This document shows positions 62,604 to 64,000 of a stretch of DNA of 64,000 bases, one piece after another (within the stretch, counting starts at the first letter, position 1; every line of letters begins with the position of its first letter). The notes under the pieces were generated by a model. That model did no database searches, was not told where the DNA came from, and worked only from the letters and a program-made list of their open reading frames with translations. Location of the stretch: NCBI GenBank assembly GCA_046290815.1, contig JBKBUF010000002.1:62001-126000 (forward strand). The letters run 5' to 3'. A program made the translations under genes and the position numbers. This stretch comes from JBKBUF01 sp046290815. GTDB taxonomy: Bacteria > Bacteroidota > Bacteroidia > Cytophagales > Cytophagaceae.

Positions 62604-63079
62604 TTACCGTTTAATTCTTTTTTGTTTACATCAATGCTGAAATTAAACTCTCCGTCATACTGGTCGTCTCCGGGCTCGAACATATTTACCTGATATATTC
62701 CGGTTGCAGTTTCTTTAATTGTTCCTTTAATAGGCCTGAAGTTTCCTGCGCATACACTATGGCCGAAAATGGAATCATTCTTTCTATAGGCAATAGCAAT
62801 ATTGATTTTGTTTTTACCAAATGCCCCCACCCAGTAACCATACAATGGATTATCAGATCCATTTATTTTATAAATATTAGCTTCTATAGCTTTCTGAGAT
62901 TCCGGTTTTTCCGGACCTATTTTTCGTGGGTCTTTGGTTAAAACTTTTTTTGCTTCAGCTTCATTTCTCACTGCTTCAGACTGATTTGTCTGACTATTCG
63001 AATTATCAGATGAATTACCTCCGCAGGAATATAAAAGTATAGCAAGAGATAAAAGTGGTAGTGATAAAAAATACTTCAT
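62453..63079 (-). CDS. 5' part of a YARHG-domain lipoprotein (frameshifted)
   Basis: 208 residues in this frame. A signal peptide with lipobox ('LAILLYSCGGNSSDNSNS') gives a lipidated Cys at residue 19. A Ser/Asn/Glu-rich linker leads to a beta domain ('NPLYGYWVGAFGKNKINIAI', 'GHSVCAGNFRPIKGTIKETA', 'FSIDVNKKELNGKWKPYKS'). The last 39 residues ('SISLINESLSMIRRLEISPM') are not family-like and overlap the true continuation in another frame. One added base after 'TTAAK' joins it to 'EYKLNKREF' and the YARHG domain, giving a product of about 277 residues (62247-63079). YARHG domains occur in exported proteins of unknown role. Confidence 0.8.
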   Translation of the reverse strand: MKYFLSLPLLSLAILLYSCGGNSSDNSNSQTNQSEAVRNEAEAKKVLTKDPRKIGPEKPESQKAIEANIYKINGSDNPLYGYWVGAFGKNKINIAIAYRKNDSIFGHSVCAGNFRPIKGTIKETATGIYQVNMFEPGDDQYDGEFNFSIDVNKKELNGKWKPYKSTTAAKSISLINESLSMIRRLEISPMPPPGTWKFLMWKIYCQKK

Positions 63080-63106
63080 AATTTTTTGGTAGATTAGAAC
63101 TCTAAT

Positions 63107-63757
63107 ATGTTAAAAATCCTCAATATATTAAAGTTTAAGACTCTACTTTTATTAACACTTGCATTTTTTACAGTGCTGATGGTAAGACTTACTATCCCCT
63201 ATTTCTCTTTTGATGATCACACTGCTTTTTTGAGGATTAAACAATGGATTATCCATAACTCTGTCTGGAAAACAGCTTTTTATGTGCATGTAATAAGCAG
63301 CTGCTTTACACTTTTGGCCGGATTTACACAGTTTTCAGGTAATTTTCTCAGGAAATACCCAATGCTCCATAGGTACCTTGGAAGACTAAATGGAGCAGTT
63401 ATTCTACTTTTATCCGGACCTTCAGGATTAATCATGGCATTGTATGCTAATGGTGGTTTACTATCACAATCTGCCTTTTTCATTTTAAGTATATTATGGC
63501 TGGCATTTACATATCTGGCATACCATTATGCACGTAGTGGTGATATACCCAGACACCGTAAATTTATGGTTAGAAGTTTTGCATTAACTTTATCTGCCAT
63601 CACTTTGCGGGGATGGAAGCTTTTAATTGTACTTGCCTTCCGTCCTCACCCCATGGATGCCTATACTTTGGTGGCATTTCTTGGGTGGATACCAAATTTG
63701 ATTATAGCAGAAATCTATATCAGAAAAGTAATAGAAAAGAGAAATGATCAGAAATAG
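63107..63757 (+). CDS. DUF2306 membrane protein
   Basis: 216 residues with about six TM segments. Matches the DUF2306 family by 'SCFTLLAGFTQFSGNF', 'HRYLGRLNGAVILLLSG', 'YHYARSGDIPRHRKFMVRSF' and 'ALTLSAITLRGWKLLI'. The conserved His and Arg residues at the membrane edges are present. The family role is unknown. The lipoprotein gene that follows starts one base after its stop codon. Confidence 0.85.
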   Translation: MLKILNILKFKTLLLLTLAFFTVLMVRLTIPYFSFDDHTAFLRIKQWIIHNSVWKTAFYVHVISSCFTLLAGFTQFSGNFLRKYPMLHRYLGRLNGAVILLLSGPSGLIMALYANGGLLSQSAFFILSILWLAFTYLAYHYARSGDIPRHRKFMVRSFALTLSAITLRGWKLLIVLAFRPHPMDAYTLVAFLGWIPNLIIAEIYIRKVIEKRNDQK

Positions 63758-63758
63758 T

Positions 63759-64000
63759 ATGCATAAAATTACTTTGGTAATAATATTTATCCTGATTATA
63801 TCGGCCTGCGGACAGGATAACAGAACTCCAGAGCAACAAATGTCAGAAGCTGAAATTACACAAACTGATACTTCTGCTGTAGTAATCATTGATACTCCTG
63901 AAGAATTAAATCAATCTTCAGTAAGCTTGTCAGATTCTGATTTTGTAGTGATGAGTAAATATGCTTCCGGATTTTCTTATGATATGAAATATGCTACCGA
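63759..64000 (+). CDS. Probable D-alanyl-D-alanine dipeptidase lipoprotein, N-terminal fragment
   Basis: Starts at the ATG at 63759, one base after the DUF2306 stop, and runs off the window. A signal peptide with lipobox ('FILIISACGQDNRTP') is followed by a Thr/Ser/Glu-rich linker and 'SKYASGFSYDMKYAT'. That last motif resembles the opening 'hDhKYAT' of the DdpX/VanX (M15D) dipeptidases that cleave D-Ala-D-Ala. The catalytic domain lies beyond the window, so this call is tentative. Confidence 0.55.
   Translation, partial: MHKITLVIIFILIISACGQDNRTPEQQMSEAEITQTDTSAVVIIDTPEELNQSSVSLSDSDFVVMSKYASGFSYDMKYAT

Overview
This window comes from a low-GC member of the Bacteroidota, most likely a gliding Cytophagales bacterium of the Cytophaga/Sporocytophaga type. 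That is an inference from gene content: three PorP/SprF proteins, giant repeat proteins ending in the gliding-motility (type B) type IX secretion domain, two type A sorting domains, a one-protein hybrid two-component system with a sensor propeller, WG repeats and a YARHG lipoprotein. No rRNA, tRNA, CRISPR array, complete insertion sequence or origin was recognised.

Layout. 0.4-1.4 kb: an AsmA/DUF748-like protein. 1.4-11.7 kb: cassette A, read leftward: a 1.5-kilo-residue surface protein, a small basic lipoprotein, a PorP/SprF protein, then a 1421-residue hybrid sensor/AraC regulator. 11.9-13 kb: a type IX secreted protein. 13-20.2 kb: three PAS kinases and an RsbQ-like hydrolase. 20.3-29.7 kb: cassette B (2681-residue protein, lipoprotein, PorP/SprF). 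30.1-39.5 kb: cassette C, with the same three parts but the PorP/SprF gene divergent from the giant gene. 40.2-44.3 kb: a histidine kinase, a stand-alone receiver and a receiver-kinase fusion in one operon. 44.4-53 kb: a ClC-type channel, a HAD phosphatase, a luciferase-like oxidoreductase, a PepSY-like protein, an M3 peptidase and hypothetical proteins. 53.3-64 kb: a 23-repeat WG protein, a small membrane operon, a parallel beta-helix protein, an App1-like phosphatase pair, a YARHG lipoprotein, a DUF2306 membrane protein and the start of a probable D-Ala-D-Ala dipeptidase.

Central observation. The same three parts occur three times in 34 kb: a type B CTD surface protein built from about 88-residue repeats, a roughly 100-residue very basic lipoprotein, and a PorP/SprF protein ending in a conserved L-P-C-P tail. 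Giants B and C each carry 24 repeats that correspond position by position, so they look like a whole-gene duplication. The SprB/SprF pairing of giant and PorP is known. The lipoprotein between them is the less described part and may be a third component of secretion or anchoring. A 31-32 bp element is shared upstream of operons A and B.

Two genes look frameshifted by one missing base: the beta-helix protein, whose type IX sorting domain is out of frame, and the YARHG lipoprotein. These may be sequence errors or real mutations.
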